Source: Burkholderiaceae bacterium (GTDB lineage: Bacteria > Pseudomonadota > Gammaproteobacteria > Burkholderiales > Burkholderiaceae_E). Taken from it: a DNA stretch of 64,000 bases. The position numbers were made by a program, and so were the translations under genes. The DNA lies in the NCBI GenBank assembly GCA_024637155.1, contig JAGXFR010000018.1, forward strand, positions 1-64,000, given 5' to 3'. The notes under the pieces were generated by a model. The model saw only the letters and a list, made by a program, of their open reading frames with translations. It had not been told where the DNA came from and ran no database searches. Each line of letters opens with the position of its first letter. Positions within the stretch are counted from its first letter, which is position 1. Below are positions 40,381 through 51,156 of the stretch, piece by piece.

Positions 40381-41629
40381 AGCGCAGCGCCTCGGCCGGC
40401 CGCACCCGCGAGGCGCGCCAGCTCGGGTAGATCGTCGCCGCGAAGGCGAGCACGCACGCGGTCAAGCCGATCAGCGTCACATCGTCCCCGTGCAGATCGC
40501 TGGGCAGGTTATTGATGAAGTAGATCCCCTTGGGCAGCACCTGAAAACCGAAGGCGGATTCGATCGCGCCCATCACCGTGCCGACGTTGAGCGCGAGCAC
40601 CACCCCCAAAGCCATGCCGAGCAGCGTTCCCAGCAGCCCGACGGATGCGCCCTGCACCACGAAGATCTTCATCACGCTCGCCGGACTCGCGCCGAGGGTG
40701 CGCAGGATCGCGATGTCCGACTGCTTGTCGGTCACCGTCATCACCAGCATCGAGACGAGGTTGAACGCCGCGACGGCGACGATCAGCGTCAGGATGATGA
40801 ACATCATCCGCTTCTCGATCTGCACGGCGGCGAACCAGTTGCGATTCTCCTTCGACCAGTCGCGCACCAGCAGATCGCCCGGGAGCGAACGAGCGAGTTC
40901 CCCCGCGATCGCGGGCGCGGCCATCATGTCGCTCGTGCGCAATCGGATGCCCGTGACGCCTTCGACCCGGAACAGCCGCGCTGCGTCCTCGATGTTCATC
41001 AGCACGAGCGAGCTGTCGTACTCGTAGTGCCCGGCCTGGAAGATTCCGACCACGGTCAGCTGGCGCAGGCGCGGAATCAGCCCGGCCGGCGTCGCCGTGC
41101 CCTGCGGGACGATCAGCGTGATGCGCTCGCCGACGCTGATCAGCAACTGGTTGGCCATCTCGATGCCGATCGCCACGCCGAACTCGCCGGGCGCGAGCGC
41201 GTTCACCGATCCATCGACGAAGTGCTTCGCGAAATCCGCGACACCGGGTTCGGCCTGCGGGTCGATGCCGCGCACGATGACCCCGCGCACGCTGTCGTCG
41301 CGGGTGAGCATCGCCTGTCCCGCGACGTAGGGAGCGCCGGCCACGACGCGCGGGTTGCGGCGCGCCTCGGCGAGCAGCGCCTGCCAGTCGGTCAGCGGCG
41401 CGCGCCCGGCAAATACCTCGACGTGCGCGAGCACCGAGAGCATCCGGTCGCGCACTTCCTTCTGGAAACCGTTCATCACCGAGAGCACGACGATGAGCGC
41501 CGCCACGCCCAGTGCGATCCCGGCGACCGAGAGCGTGGAAATGAACGAAATGAAGCCGTTGCGCCTTCCGGCGCGCCGTCCGGCGCGCGTGTAGCGCATG
41601 CCGATGAAGAATTCGTAGGGTAGTTGCAT
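40373..41629 (-). CDS. lolC: Lipoprotein-releasing ABC transporter permease
   Basis: A 418-residue permease with four membrane helices and a large periplasmic loop, of the LolC/LolE type. The N-terminus [28 protein letters not shown] and the helix ending [24 protein letters not shown] are characteristic. There is one permease gene only, so a homodimeric LolC/E as in other betaproteobacteria is likely. The start at 41629 is set by homology; the frame continues upstream. Confidence 0.9.
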   Translation of the reverse strand: MQLPYEFFIGMRYTRAGRRAGRRNGFISFISTLSVAGIALGVAALIVVLSVMNGFQKEVRDRMLSVLAHVEVFAGRAPLTDWQALLAEARRNPRVVAGAPYVAGQAMLTRDDSVRGVIVRGIDPQAEPGVADFAKHFVDGSVNALAPGEFGVAIGIEMANQLLISVGERITLIVPQGTATPAGLIPRLRQLTVVGIFQAGHYEYDSSLVLMNIEDAARLFRVEGVTGIRLRTSDMMAAPAIAGELARSLPGDLLVRDWSKENRNWFAAVQIEKRMMFIILTLIVAVAAFNLVSMLVMTVTDKQSDIAILRTLGASPASVMKIFVVQGASVGLLGTLLGMALGVVLALNVGTVMGAIESAFGFQVLPKGIYFINNLPSDLHGDDVTLIGLTACVLAFAATIYPSWRASRVRPAEALRYE

Positions 41630-41663
41630 GGGGTCGCCGGGGAGTTTGCCATAGAATCGGCCA

Positions 41664-42713
41664 GTGACCGCGATCCTGCTGTGCCCAGGCGCCCTGGCGG
41701 GCGAGGACGACCGGCCCGCGCCGCTCGGCCCCGAGGCGCGCGCGCTGCTCGGCGGCCCGCTCGTACGCGCGCAGTTCGGCCCCGCGCACACCCCTGCGGG
41801 CCATGACATTCGCGAGCTCGCCCACGAGAGCTGGCTGCGCACGGCCTTCGGCGTCGCTCCGGACGCGTCGGTCGGCGCGTATGCGGGCTGGATGGCCGGC
41901 GCAACCGACGACGACTGGATCGTGCGCCCGGTCCACCTGCATCTTGCACTCGATCACGTGCTTCTCTCTCCACCCGGGGGGCTGGAACTCGCCGGTGCCG
42001 AGGCGGACGCCCTGCTCGCCACCGCCAACGGGCACCTCGCTGGAGACGGCATCGAACTGGCACGTGCCGCGCACGGGTGCTGGCGCATGCGCTGCCGGGA
42101 GCCGCTGCAGTTGCGTCCCACGGGCAGCGCGGCGGCGAGCCGGCGCAACGTCTTTGATTTCCTGCCCGAAGGCGCCGACGCCCGGCGCTGGCGCGGCCTG
42201 CAGAGCGAAGTGCAGCTGCTCTGGCACGAACACCCGGTGAACCGCGCACGCGAGGCGCGCGGCGAACTGACGGTGAACGGAATCTGGATCGAGGGGCGCG
42301 CATTGCGTCTGGCCCCCAGTGCGCGTTTCACGCAGGTCGTGGCGCAGGGCACGGTGATCGCCGGGCTGTGCGATGCGACCGGGACGCCGCGGCTCGTGCC
42401 CGCGTCCGAAGGCGCCGTGCAGGCCGAAGTGGCGCGCGCCCTTGCCGCCCCGACGCAGCATCTCTTCGAGTGCCGATCGTGGCAGCAGGACACGCTGGAC
42501 TGGAACCCGCAGCAGCCCGCGCTGGGCTGGCAAGAACTGTACGGAATGCTCGAACCGTTGCTGCATGACGCACCCCGGAGCGCGATGCTGGACGTCGTCC
42601 TGACGGGGCGCGAACAGGTGCTGACCTTGCGCTGGCGCGGCGCCGACCGGTGGAAGTTCTGGCGCCGGCTCGACCCGACGCGCCTGGGCGTTCCCCGCCC
42701 CGCCGAGGCCTAG
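41664..42713 (+). CDS. rpfE: RpfE-like conserved protein
   Basis: A 349-residue soluble protein resembling RpfE of the Xanthomonas rpf cluster. In that cluster rpfE, recJ, prfB and lysS lie together, as they do here. The sequence includes GPAHTPAGHDIRELAHESWL, a DDDWIVRPVHLHLALDHVLL segment and VFDFLPEGADARRWRGLQSE. No catalytic motif is obvious; it has been likened to phosphoglycerate-mutase-type proteins, but the molecular function is unknown. It begins with GTG, and is divergent from lolC/E. The function is not established, but synteny supports the name. Confidence 0.65.
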   Translation: MTAILLCPGALAGEDDRPAPLGPEARALLGGPLVRAQFGPAHTPAGHDIRELAHESWLRTAFGVAPDASVGAYAGWMAGATDDDWIVRPVHLHLALDHVLLSPPGGLELAGAEADALLATANGHLAGDGIELARAAHGCWRMRCREPLQLRPTGSAAASRRNVFDFLPEGADARRWRGLQSEVQLLWHEHPVNRAREARGELTVNGIWIEGRALRLAPSARFTQVVAQGTVIAGLCDATGTPRLVPASEGAVQAEVARALAAPTQHLFECRSWQQDTLDWNPQQPALGWQELYGMLEPLLHDAPRSAMLDVVLTGREQVLTLRWRGADRWKFWRRLDPTRLGVPRPAEA

Positions 42714-42716
42714 CGC

Positions 42717-44417
42717 GTGTTCCGCAGCAGACCAGTCCCCGAAGCGGCGCGGCGCCGGCTCCTGGAAGCCGGCATCGATCCGGTGCTCGCGCGCGTGCTC
42801 GCCGCGCGCGGGATCGAGGCCCCTGCGGAACTGAGCGAGGATCTCGCCGCGTTGCTGCCGCCGGCGTCGCTGCTCGGCGCGTCACAGGCGGCGGGCCTGC
42901 TCGCCGACGCCATCGCCGGCGCGCAGAAGCTGTGCGTCGTCGCCGACTACGACTGTGACGGCGCCACCGCCTGCGCACTGGCGGTGCGCGGCCTGCGCAT
43001 GATGGGGGCACAGGTCGACTACCTGGTGCCGAACCGCTTCGAGCACGGCTACGGACTGACGCCGGCGATCGTCGAACTCGCCCTCACCCACCCGCGTCTC
43101 GGGCGCCCCGACTGGTTGATCACGGTCGACAACGGGATCGCGAGCATCGAGGGCGTCGCGCGCGCGAATGCGGCCGGCCTGCGGGTCATCGTCACCGACC
43201 ATCACCTGCCCGGCACGCAGCTGCCGCAGGCGGCGGCAATCGTCAACCCGAATCAGCCCGGCTGCACGTTCCCGAGCAAGCACCTGTGCGGAGTCGGGGT
43301 GATGTTCTACACACTGCTCGCGCTGCGCGCCGAGTTGCGCGCGCGCGGGGCGTTCACCGGGCGCGAACCGCAACTCGCCGCGCTGCTCGATCTGGTCGCG
43401 CTCGGCACCGTGGCTGACGTCGTGCGGCTCGATTGCAACAACCGTCTGCTCGTGGCCGCCGGTCTGCGCCGGATCCGGGCCGGACACGCGAACGCCGGAA
43501 TCCGTGCGCTGTTGCGCGTCGCCGGGCGCGACGCGCAACGGGCCGCCAGCAGCGACCTGGGTTTCGCCGTGGGCCCGCGAATCAACGCGGCCGGACGCCT
43601 GGCGAACATCGCCGTCGGCGTCGAGTGCCTGCTCACCGACGACGAGGACCGGGCAGCACGGAGCGCCGCCGAACTCGACCGGATCAATCGCGAGCGTCGC
43701 GGCATCGAGCAGACGATGCGCGAACAGGCGCTCGACGACATCGTGGACTTCGATCCGGCACGACTGTGCGTGGTCGCGTACCGCGCCGACTGGCACGAAG
43801 GGCTGGTCGGCCTGATCGCCGGCCGGCTCAAGGACCGGCTCCACCGCCCGGCCGTGGCACTCGCACCGGCGGCCGCCGACGCCGCGATGCTGCGCGGTTC
43901 GGGGCGCTCGATCCCCGGCGTGCACCTGCGCGACGTGCTCGAACGCGTCAGCACGCGCGCCCCGGATCTGCTGGTGCGCTTCGGCGGACATGCGATGGCC
44001 GCCGGGTTCACGATCCGCGCGGCGGACCGCGAGCGCTTCACCCTGGCTTTCGAGGAGGCCGTCGCCGAACTCGCGGAGCGCGCCGCCTTCGAACGCGAAT
44101 TGCTCACCGACGGTTCGCTCGCCGACACCACCATCGACCTCGCGCTCATCGCTTCGCTCGAGCGCCAGATCTGGGGTCAGGGCTTCCCCGCACCGCTGTT
44201 CTGCGATCAGGTCCGGGTGCTGAGCCAGCGCGAGGTCGGGGTCGGGCACCTGAAGCTCACCCTGCAGATCGACAAGCGACGTTACGACGCGATCGCCTTC
44301 AATCGGGTCGACCCGCTGCCCGCGTTGGCGGAAGTCGCCTACCGCCTGGAGCGCAACGAGTATCAGGGTCACGCGCGCGTGCAGTGGATCGTCGAAGCGG
44401 TTGCGGGCGCACGCTGA
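42717..44417 (+). CDS. recJ: Single-stranded-DNA exonuclease RecJ
   Basis: A 566-residue 5'-3' exonuclease for recombination and mismatch repair. DHH-family motifs are present: ADYDCDGATACAL, ITVDNG, VTDHHLPG (the DHH), and CGVGVMFYTLLAL; the DHHA1 part has SGRSIPGVHLRDVLERV and RFGGHAMAAGFTI. Start GTG 42717 lies 3 bases after rpfE. Length is normal. Confidence 0.95.
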   Translation: MFRSRPVPEAARRRLLEAGIDPVLARVLAARGIEAPAELSEDLAALLPPASLLGASQAAGLLADAIAGAQKLCVVADYDCDGATACALAVRGLRMMGAQVDYLVPNRFEHGYGLTPAIVELALTHPRLGRPDWLITVDNGIASIEGVARANAAGLRVIVTDHHLPGTQLPQAAAIVNPNQPGCTFPSKHLCGVGVMFYTLLALRAELRARGAFTGREPQLAALLDLVALGTVADVVRLDCNNRLLVAAGLRRIRAGHANAGIRALLRVAGRDAQRAASSDLGFAVGPRINAAGRLANIAVGVECLLTDDEDRAARSAAELDRINRERRGIEQTMREQALDDIVDFDPARLCVVAYRADWHEGLVGLIAGRLKDRLHRPAVALAPAAADAAMLRGSGRSIPGVHLRDVLERVSTRAPDLLVRFGGHAMAAGFTIRAADRERFTLAFEEAVAELAERAAFERELLTDGSLADTTIDLALIASLERQIWGQGFPAPLFCDQVRVLSQREVGVGHLKLTLQIDKRRYDAIAFNRVDPLPALAEVAYRLERNEYQGHARVQWIVEAVAGAR

Positions 44418-44476
44418 ACGACTCTGGCGCGCGGCACAAACCCCTGCGCCGCGCGTCAGCGCGCGAGACGCTCGCC

Positions 44477-44482
44477 TATAAT
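44477..44482 (+). promoter_or_regulatory. -10 element of prfB
   Basis: Perfect TATAAT 29 bases before the prfB ATG. No matching -35 hexamer at optimal spacing is seen. Confidence 0.4.
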
Positions 44483-44510
44483 GGTCGGTTTCCCCAAAGC
44501 GGTGCGTACC

Positions 44511-45615
44511 ATGGAAGCCGAGCGCCTCAACCTCATCGAATCCCGCACCAACGACCTCCGAGAGCGTGTCGAAGCTCTCAGGGGGTATCTTTGACTTCGA
44601 GACCAAGAAGAATCGCCTCGAAGTCGTAAATCGCCTGCTCGAAGCGCCCGACGTCTGGGACGAGCCGCAGCGCGCGCAGGATCTGGGTCGCGAGAAGAAA
44701 TCCCTCGAAGGCGTGGTCGAGAATCTCTCGGGGCTGGATTCGTCGCTGCGCGACGCGGCGGAACTCTTCGAGATGGCCAGCGCCGAAGACGACGACGAGA
44801 CTCTCGTCGCGCTCGAAGGCGACCTGGACGCCGTGGCCACGGATGTCGAGGCGCTGGAATTCCGCCGGATGTTCTCCAACCCCGCCGATCCGAGTCCCTG
44901 CTTCGTCGAGATTCAGGCGGGCGCCGGGGGCACCGAGGCACAGGACTGGGCGGCGATGTTGCTGCGCCAGTACCTGCGCTACTGCGAGCGCAAGAATTTC
45001 AAGGCCGAGGTGCTCGAGGAATCCGAGGGCGATGTCGCGGGCATTAAGGGCGCCACGATCCGGGTGGACGGCGAGTACGCGTACGGCCACCTGCGCACCG
45101 AAACGGGCGTCCACCGGCTGGTGCGCAAGTCCCCGTTTGACTCGAGTGGCGGACGGCACACGTCCTTCGCCTCGGTGTTCGTCTACCCCGAGGTCGACGA
45201 CTCGATTTCGATCGACATCAACCCGGCTGACCTGCGCATCGATGTCTACCGCGCCTCGGGCGCCGGCGGACAGCACGTCAACAAGACCGAGTCGGCGGTG
45301 CGCATCACGCACCTGCCCACCAATACCGTCGTGCAGTGCCAGAACGACCGCTCGCAGCACCGCAACCGCGACGAGGCGATGAAGATGCTCAAGGCGCGGC
45401 TCTACGAGCTCGAGGTTCGCAAGCGTCAGGCGGAACAGGACAAGGTCGAGGCCGGCAAGACCGACATCGGCTGGGGGCATCAGATCCGCTCCTACGTGCT
45501 CGACAACTCGCGGATCAAGGACCTGCGCACCAACGTCGAAGTCGGCAACACGAAGGCCGTGCTCGACGGCGACCTCGACGTGTTCATCGGGGCCAGCCTC
45601 AAGCAGGGAGTCTGA
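44511..45615 (+). CDS. prfB: Peptide chain release factor 2 (programmed +1 frameshift)
   Basis: Release factor for UGA and UAA codons; 367 residues after frameshifting. A short first frame of 27 codons from ATG 44511 ends CTT TGA (44589-44594); ribosomes slip +1 into the frame that runs from 44593 to 45615. Release-factor hallmarks follow: GGT-type [15 protein letters not shown], the SPF recognition loop ([15 protein letters not shown]) and the peptidyl-transferase GGQ in [15 protein letters not shown]. An isolated frame from 44566 is not the real start. Downstream is lysS. Confidence 0.96.
44580..44595 (+). promoter_or_regulatory. prfB: prfB autoregulatory frameshift site
   Basis: The internal Shine-Dalgarno-like AGGGGG (44580-44585) sits three bases before the slippery CTT followed by TGA and C (44589-44595), the standard +1 shift signal. 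When RF2 is scarce, UGA is read slowly and slippage makes more RF2. Confidence 0.95.
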
Positions 45616-45673
45616 GGCCCCCGCCCCGACTGCCTTCGCCCCGAACAGCCCCACAAGAACCAGCGGTGACCCA

Positions 45674-47209
45674 GTGAAACCAGAAGCCCAACCCGCAGCC
45701 CCTGCCGTGGCCAGCGCCGACGACGAGAACCAGATCATCGCCGAGCGCCGCGCCAAGCTCGCGCAGATCCGCGCCGCCGGCATCGCCTTTCCCAACGACT
45801 ACCGGCCCGAGCATCGCGCGGGTGCGCTCGCCGAGCACTTCGGCGCCAAGTCCCGCGAGGAACTCGCCGGCGAGCCGGTTGCCGTCACGCTCGCCGGACG
45901 GATGATGCTCAAGCGCGTGCAGGGCAAGGCCAGCTTCGCGACGATCCAGGACGGCACCGGACGCATCCAACTCTGGTTGAACGACGAAGGCATCGGCGCG
46001 GACGCGCACGAGGCGTTCAAGCACTGGGATCTGGGTGACATCGTCTCCGCCGAGGGGACGCTGTTCAAGACGATGAAGGGCGAGCTCTCGGTGCGCTGCT
46101 CCGCCGTGCGGCTGCTCGCGAAATCACTGCGCCCGCTGCCCGACAAGTTCCACGGGCTCGTCGACCAGGAGCTGCGCTACCGCCAGCGCTACGTGGATCT
46201 GGCCGTCAACGCGAGCACCCGCGACACCTTCCTCGCACGCAGCGCGATCCTGCACGCGATGCGCTCGTTCATGCTCTCGCACCGCTTCCTCGAGGTCGAG
46301 ACGCCGATGCTGCACATGATTCCGGGCGGCGCGATTGCGCGTCCATTCGCGACGCACCACAACGCGCTCGACCAGCAGATGTTCCTGCGCATCGCGCCCG
46401 AGCTCTATCTCAAGCGGCTGATCGTCGGCGGCTTCGAGCGCGTGTTCGAGGTCAACCGCAACTTCCGCAACGAGGGCATCAGCCAGCGGCACAATCCCGA
46501 ATTCACGATGATGGAGTTCTACGCCGCGTACACCGACTACCAGTGGCTGATGAATTTCACCGAGCAACTGATTCGCGACGCCGCCATCGCCACCACCGGC
46601 GACACGCTGGTTCCCTATCAGGGCACCGCGATCGACCTGGGCAAGGCCTTCGACCGGCTGACGATCACCGGGGCGATCCTCAAGTACGCGCCTGAATACG
46701 AGGCCATGCGGCTCGACGACATCGCAGCCCTGCGCACCGAGCTGACGCGGCTCGGCGTCAACCTGGACGCACCGCAGCTGCGCGGCGCCGGGCTCGGCGC
46801 ATTGCAGCTGGCGCTCTTCGAAGCGACGGTCGAGACGCTGCTCGTGCAGCCCACCTTCATCATCGACTATCCAATCGAGGTTTCGCCGCTGGCGCGCGAA
46901 TCCGATACGCGACCCGGCATCACCGAGCGCTTCGAGCTCTTCATCACCGGGCGCGAGCTGGCCAACGGCTTCTCCGAATTGAACGACCCCGAGGATCAGG
47001 CGGCACGCTTTCGCGCACAGGTGGCCGCCAAGGAGGCCGGAGACGAGGAGGCGATGTATTACGACGCCGACTTCATCCGCGCGCTCGAGTACGGGATGCC
47101 GCCCACCGGGGGCTGCGGCGTGGGCATCGACCGGCTGGTGATGCTGCTCACAGACAGCGCGAACATCCGCGACGTGATTCTCTTCCCCGCGCTCAAGCGC
47201 GAGGACTGA
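45674..47209 (+). CDS. lysS: Lysyl-tRNA synthetase (class II)
   Basis: A 511-residue synthetase. The N-terminal OB-fold (about 60-165) contains [20 protein letters not shown]; the class II core has motif 1 [10 protein letters not shown], motif 2 [20 protein letters not shown] and motif 3 [16 protein letters not shown]. It follows prfB by about 60 bases and has a GTG start. It is convergent with iscX. Confidence 0.95.
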   Translation: MKPEAQPAAPAVASADDENQIIAERRAKLAQIRAAGIAFPNDYRPEHRAGALAEHFGAKSREELAGEPVAVTLAGRMMLKRVQGKASFATIQDGTGRIQLWLNDEGIGADAHEAFKHWDLGDIVSAEGTLFKTMKGELSVRCSAVRLLAKSLRPLPDKFHGLVDQELRYRQRYVDLAVNASTRDTFLARSAILHAMRSFMLSHRFLEVETPMLHMIPGGAIARPFATHHNALDQQMFLRIAPELYLKRLIVGGFERVFEVNRNFRNEGISQRHNPEFTMMEFYAAYTDYQWLMNFTEQLIRDAAIATTGDTLVPYQGTAIDLGKAFDRLTITGAILKYAPEYEAMRLDDIAALRTELTRLGVNLDAPQLRGAGLGALQLALFEATVETLLVQPTFIIDYPIEVSPLARESDTRPGITERFELFITGRELANGFSELNDPEDQAARFRAQVAAKEAGDEEAMYYDADFIRALEYGMPPTGGCGVGIDRLVMLLTDSANIRDVILFPALKRED

Positions 47210-47275
47210 ACGCGCAGGCGCTGCAGCCTGCACACGGCCGTGCGCCGCGCGGCGGACCGGATCAGCCGGCGCGGT

Positions 47276-47470
47276 TCAGGCGACTTCGTCGATCCACGCC
47301 TGCTGGATCGCTTCCAGGATGCGCTCGCCGCTGCGCTTCGGGTCACCGGTGAAACCGGGAAGATCGAGCACCATGTTGTGCAGGTCGGTGAACAGCAGCT
47401 TGGTCGGATCCGCTTCCGGATGCGCCTCGGACAGCGCGATGGCAATGTCCAGCGTATCGGTCCAGTTCAT
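47276..47470 (-). CDS. iscX: IscX Fe-S assembly protein
   Basis: A 64-residue acidic protein that binds IscS and modulates cluster assembly. It contains NWTDTLDIAIALSEAHPEAD and FTDLHNMVLDLPGF, typical of IscX. It is last in the isc operon, after fdx. The ATG at 47470 follows a GAGGAGGACGAG-like ribosome site; a longer frame begins at 47587. Confidence 0.92.
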   Translation of the reverse strand: MNWTDTLDIAIALSEAHPEADPTKLLFTDLHNMVLDLPGFTGDPKRSGERILEAIQQAWIDEVA

Positions 47471-47511
47471 CTCGTCCTCCTCCGTTCTTCTGCGCCACCG
47501 GCCAACCGGGG

Positions 47512-47844
47512 CTACTCGCGCGCGAGGTTGATGGTGTACTTCGGGATCTCGATGGTGAGATCCGCGTCGGCCACGCGCACCTGACACGAGAGGCGCGACT
47601 GCATGGTCAGGCCCCAGGCCCGATCGAGCAGGTCGTCCTCATCCTCTTTGGATTCGGTCAGCGTGTCGAAACCTTCGCGCACAACGACGTGACAGGTCGT
47701 GCATGCGCAGGAGAGCTCGCACGCGTGCTCGATTTCGATGCCGTGCCCGAGCAGCTCACGGCACAGCACCGCGCCCGGCTCGACGTCGAACTCGGCGCCC
47801 TCGGGGCACAGGGTCTCGTGAGGCAATACGCGGATGTGCGGCAT
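47512..47844 (-). CDS. fdx: ISC-type [2Fe-2S] ferredoxin
   Basis: A 110-residue adrenodoxin-like ferredoxin. Cluster ligands are the four Cys in HACELSCACTTCH and the distal SRLSCQVRV. It supplies electrons for cluster assembly. It lies 2 bases after hscA. Confidence 0.94.
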   Translation of the reverse strand: MPHIRVLPHETLCPEGAEFDVEPGAVLCRELLGHGIEIEHACELSCACTTCHVVVREGFDTLTESKEDEDDLLDRAWGLTMQSRLSCQVRVADADLTIEIPKYTINLARE

Positions 47845-47846
47845 GG

Positions 47847-49736
47847 TCAGGACCCCATCTCGTCGAGTCGCCGCCCGGCGAGCGCACGGGCAATGGCGTG
47901 GTCCATCCGGCGCGCGGCGAACGCTTCGGTTCCGATCGACAGCGCGCTGATCGCCTGCCGGATCGCAGCGTGATCGGTGCCCTCGCGCGCCTGCCCGAGC
48001 TTGGTGAGCAGGATTTCGACGCGCGCGCGATCGGCGGCGCCGAGCAGCTCGCCGTCCTCGGTGAGCGCGGCGCGCGTTGCCTCGAGCATCCGGTCCGCCT
48101 CCACCTGCTGCTCGCGCAGCGCGCGCGCCTGGGCGTCGGTGCCGGCGGCCTCGTGCGCGCTCTGGAGCATCGCGCCGATCTCCTCGTCGCTCAGCCCGTA
48201 GGAGGGCTTCACCGCGACATGTGCCTCGACACCGCTCGACAACTCCTTCGCAGATACCGAGAGCAGCCCGTCGGCGTCGACCTGGAAGGTCACGCGAATC
48301 CGCGCGGCGCCCGCCGCCATCTGCGGAATCCCGCGCAGCTCGAAGCGCGCGAGCGAACGGCAGTTCTCGACGAGGTCGCGCTCGCCCTGCACCACATGCA
48401 GCGCCATCGCGCCCTGCCCGTCCTTGAAGGTCGTGAACTCCTGCGCCCGCGCCACCGGAATCGCCGCGTTGCGATGCACGATCTTCTCGACCAGCCCGCC
48501 CATGGTTTCGATGCCGAGCGAAAGCGGGATCACATCCAGCAGCAGCCAGTCGTCGCCGGCCGAACGATTGCCCGCCAGCAGATTCGCCTGCATCGCCGCC
48601 CCCAGCGCCACGACCGTGTCCGGGTCGATGTCGGCGAGCGGCTCCTGTCCAAAGAAGTCCGCCACCGCGCGGCGCACCTGCGGCATGCGGGTCGCCCCGC
48701 CAACCAGCACCACGCCCTTGATCTCGTCGACCCGCAGCCGTGCATCGCGCAACGCCTGGCGGGTCGCGCTCAGCGTGCGCGCCAGCAGTTCGCTGCTGAG
48801 ATCCTCGAAACGCTCGACACTCAGTGGCAGCTTCACGCGCGTCGCATTGGAGAGCTGCACCGAGAAGGTCGTCACGCGTTCGCGCGTGAGCGCCTCCTTG
48901 GCGCGCCGCGCTTCGGCGAGCAGTGCCCGCCAGTCGCCGGACTCGTGCCAGTCGCCGGGCTGCGCCGAGGCGTCCAGCGAACCCGTCTCGCGCAGCGCCC
49001 ACTCGGCGATGCCGCGGTCAAAATCATCGCCACCGAGCGCGCTGTCGCCACCCGTCGCGATCACCTCGAACACACCCTTGGTGAGCCGCAGAATGGACAC
49101 GTCGAAGGTTCCGCCCCCCAGGTCGTAGATCGCGTAGACCCCCTCGGCGGCATTGTCCAGTCCGTAGGCGAGCGCCGCGGCCGTGGGCTCATTGAGGAGC
49201 CGCAAGACCTCGAGGCCCGCGAGGCGTCCGGCGTCCTTGGTTGCCTGACGCTGCGCGTCATCGAAGTAGGCGGGAACCGTGATCACCACCCCGCTCAGTT
49301 CTCCGCCCAGCGTGGCTTCCGCGCGCTTGCGCAGCGCCCGCAGAATCTCGGCAGACACCTCGACCGGGCTCTTCTCGCCGGCGCGCGTGCGCAGGCGCAC
49401 CATCCCCTCGCCTTCGATGAAGTTGTAGTTGCCGCGATCGACGTGCAGATCCTGCAGCCCGCGCCCCATCAGGCGCTTCACCGATACGACGGTATTGGCG
49501 GCATCGGTGCTCGCCTGCGCCAGCGCATCGGCACCGACCGCGATCGTGCCGCCGGGGCAGTAGCGCACCACCGAGGGCAGCAAGGGCCGCCCGCTCTCGT
49601 CCTCGATCACTTCGCTCACGCCGGAGCGAACCGTCGCGACGAGCGAATTGGTCGTTCCCAGGTCGATGCCTGCCGCCAGGCGGTGCTGGTGCGGATCCGG
49701 CGCCTGGCCGGGTTCGGAGATCTGCAGCAGGGCCAT
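47847..49736 (-). CDS. hscA: Fe-S chaperone HscA (Hsp70 family)
   Basis: A 629-residue DnaK-like ATPase that releases clusters from Isc[15 protein letters not shown] opens the nucleotide domain, then [13 protein letters not shown] and [14 protein letters not shown]; the substrate domain follows from about 385. It partners HscB, encoded just upstream. Confidence 0.94.
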   Translation of the reverse strand: MALLQISEPGQAPDPHQHRLAAGIDLGTTNSLVATVRSGVSEVIEDESGRPLLPSVVRYCPGGTIAVGADALAQASTDAANTVVSVKRLMGRGLQDLHVDRGNYNFIEGEGMVRLRTRAGEKSPVEVSAEILRALRKRAEATLGGELSGVVITVPAYFDDAQRQATKDAGRLAGLEVLRLLNEPTAAALAYGLDNAAEGVYAIYDLGGGTFDVSILRLTKGVFEVIATGGDSALGGDDFDRGIAEWALRETGSLDASAQPGDWHESGDWRALLAEARRAKEALTRERVTTFSVQLSNATRVKLPLSVERFEDLSSELLARTLSATRQALRDARLRVDEIKGVVLVGGATRMPQVRRAVADFFGQEPLADIDPDTVVALGAAMQANLLAGNRSAGDDWLLLDVIPLSLGIETMGGLVEKIVHRNAAIPVARAQEFTTFKDGQGAMALHVVQGERDLVENCRSLARFELRGIPQMAAGAARIRVTFQVDADGLLSVSAKELSSGVEAHVAVKPSYGLSDEEIGAMLQSAHEAAGTDAQARALREQQVEADRMLEATRAALTEDGELLGAADRARVEILLTKLGQAREGTDHAAIRQAISALSIGTEAFAARRMDHAIARALAGRRLDEMGS

Positions 49737-49752
49737 TTTCGAGGGGTCTCGC

Positions 49753-50283
49753 CTAGGCGGCGATGGAGTCTTCGGCGCGTTCCATCTCGCTGGCGAAACG
49801 GTCTACGAAGAGCAGCTCCCGGACAACGCCGGCAGCCTGAGGGTAGTCCTGCTCCGCGTCGAGCAGTTGCGCAAGCGTCGCGACGAGTTCGCCGCGCAGC
49901 GCCGTGAGTTCCACCGTCAGCGCCGAGAGGGCCGCCCCGTCGCGCGCGTGCTCGGCGTCGTCGAGCCGCTCACGCCAGTCGAGCTGGCGCAGCAGGAAGT
50001 CGGCGGGCATCGCCGTGTTCGACTCGATCTCGAGGTCGACGCCATGGAGTTCGCAGAGGTAACGCGCGCGCGCCGCCGGATCGGAAAGCGTGCCGTAGGC
50101 TTCGTTGGCCCGGGCGGCCAGTTGCAGTGCCAGCCGTTGCTGTGCCGCGCCTGCGCCGGCGAATCGATCCGGGTGGACGGCCGACTGGAAGCGACGATAC
50201 GCCTCGGCGAGTTCCTGCTGGTCCAGCGCGAACGCCGGCGCCAGGGAGAACAATTCGAAGTGGTTTTTCTTCAGCGCGTTCAT
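49753..50283 (-). CDS. hscB: Fe-S co-chaperone HscB
   Basis: A 176-residue J-protein. The J-domain has [29 protein letters not shown] with the HPD motif, and a C-terminal three-helix domain (about 90-170) that holds IscU. It precedes hscA by 16 bases. Confidence 0.94.
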   Translation of the reverse strand: MNALKKNHFELFSLAPAFALDQQELAEAYRRFQSAVHPDRFAGAGAAQQRLALQLAARANEAYGTLSDPAARARYLCELHGVDLEIESNTAMPADFLLRQLDWRERLDDAEHARDGAALSALTVELTALRGELVATLAQLLDAEQDYPQAAGVVRELLFVDRFASEMERAEDSIAA

Positions 50284-50298
50284 GGGCCCTTGTGCAAC

Positions 50299-50321
50299 AA
50301 AAAAGGCGGCGTGACGCCGCC
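50299..50321 (-). terminator. Intrinsic terminator inside the isc operon, between iscA and hscB
   Basis: Seven-bp stem GGCGGCG/CGCCGCC (50305-50311 with 50315-50321) with a TGA loop, followed on the minus strand by six T (50299-50304). It would end or attenuate iscRSUA transcripts before hscBA-fdx-iscX. Confidence 0.7.
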
Positions 50322-50359
50322 TCCCGAGCCGTATCGCTCACCCGGGCGCAAGAGCGATT

Positions 50360-50683
50360 CTAGATGTTGAAGGATTCCCCGCAACCACACTCGCTCTTGA
50401 CGTTGGGGTTATTGAAGCGGAATCCCTCGCTCAGGCCCTCGCGCACGAAATCCAGTTCGGTGCCGTCGAGGTAGGCGAGGCTCTTCGGGTCGACGAGCAC
50501 GCGCACGCCGTGGCTGACGAACTCGACGTCATCTTCGTTGGGTCCTTCGACGAACTCGATCTTGTACGCGAGTCCCGAACAGCCCGTGGTCTTGACGCCA
50601 AGGCGCACGCCGATTCCGGATCCACGCTTCGCCATGAAGTGATTGACCCGGTGCGCCGCCGCTTCGGTGAGAGTGACTGCCAT
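50360..50683 (-). CDS. iscA: Iron-sulfur carrier IscA
   Basis: A 107-residue A-type carrier. The three conserved Cys are in TTGCSGLAY (one) and ECGCGES (two). The start at 50683 matches family proteins ([13 protein letters not shown]); the frame upstream to 50803 overlaps iscU. Third structural gene of the isc operon. Confidence 0.94.
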   Translation of the reverse strand: MAVTLTEAAAHRVNHFMAKRGSGIGVRLGVKTTGCSGLAYKIEFVEGPNEDDVEFVSHGVRVLVDPKSLAYLDGTELDFVREGLSEGFRFNNPNVKSECGCGESFNI

Positions 50684-50700
50684 TTGAGTTCGCTCCACGC

Positions 50701-51117
50701 TCAAGCCGCCTGTTGTTGTTGATCCGATTCCGCAGGACTGCCGTGCTTCTTGCGATAGTCCGCGACCGCCGCCTTGATGGCATCCTCCGCCAGAATCGAA
50801 CAATGAATCTTCACCGGCGGCAACGCAAGTTCCTCGGCGATTTCGGTGTTGCGGATCGCGGCCGCGTCATCGAGGGATCGTCCCTTCACCCACTCGGTGA
50901 CCAAAGACGACGATGCGATCGCCGAGCCGCAGCCGTAGGTCTTGAATTTGGCGTCCTCGATGATGCCCGCCTCGTTCACGCGAATCTGCAGTTTCATCAC
51001 GTCGCCACAGGCGGGCGCGCCGACCATTCCGGTTCCCACCTTCGGGTCCGCCTTGTCGAACGCCCCGACGTTGCGGGGATTCTCGTAATGATCGATCACT
51101 TTTTCGCTATAGGCCAT
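50701..51117 (-). CDS. iscU: Iron-sulfur scaffold IscU
   Basis: A 138-residue scaffold on which clusters are built. Cys ligands are in [24 protein letters not shown] and [11 protein letters not shown]; the HscA-binding LPPVK follows. The C-terminal end is a run of glutamines. Follows iscS by 39 bases. Confidence 0.95.
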   Translation of the reverse strand: MAYSEKVIDHYENPRNVGAFDKADPKVGTGMVGAPACGDVMKLQIRVNEAGIIEDAKFKTYGCGSAIASSSLVTEWVKGRSLDDAAAIRNTEIAEELALPPVKIHCSILAEDAIKAAVADYRKKHGSPAESDQQQQAA

Positions 51118-51156
51118 GATGTGTACCTCCTGATTCCCTGACTGCCCCGGGCGCGC

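Noticed and set aside
44566-44600. Start of prfB at 44566
   Set aside because: It would drop the first 27 codons; the frameshift site explains the frame change.
47703-49907. 734-residue plus-strand frame opposite hscA
   Set aside because: Antisense shadow of a clear Hsp70 gene.
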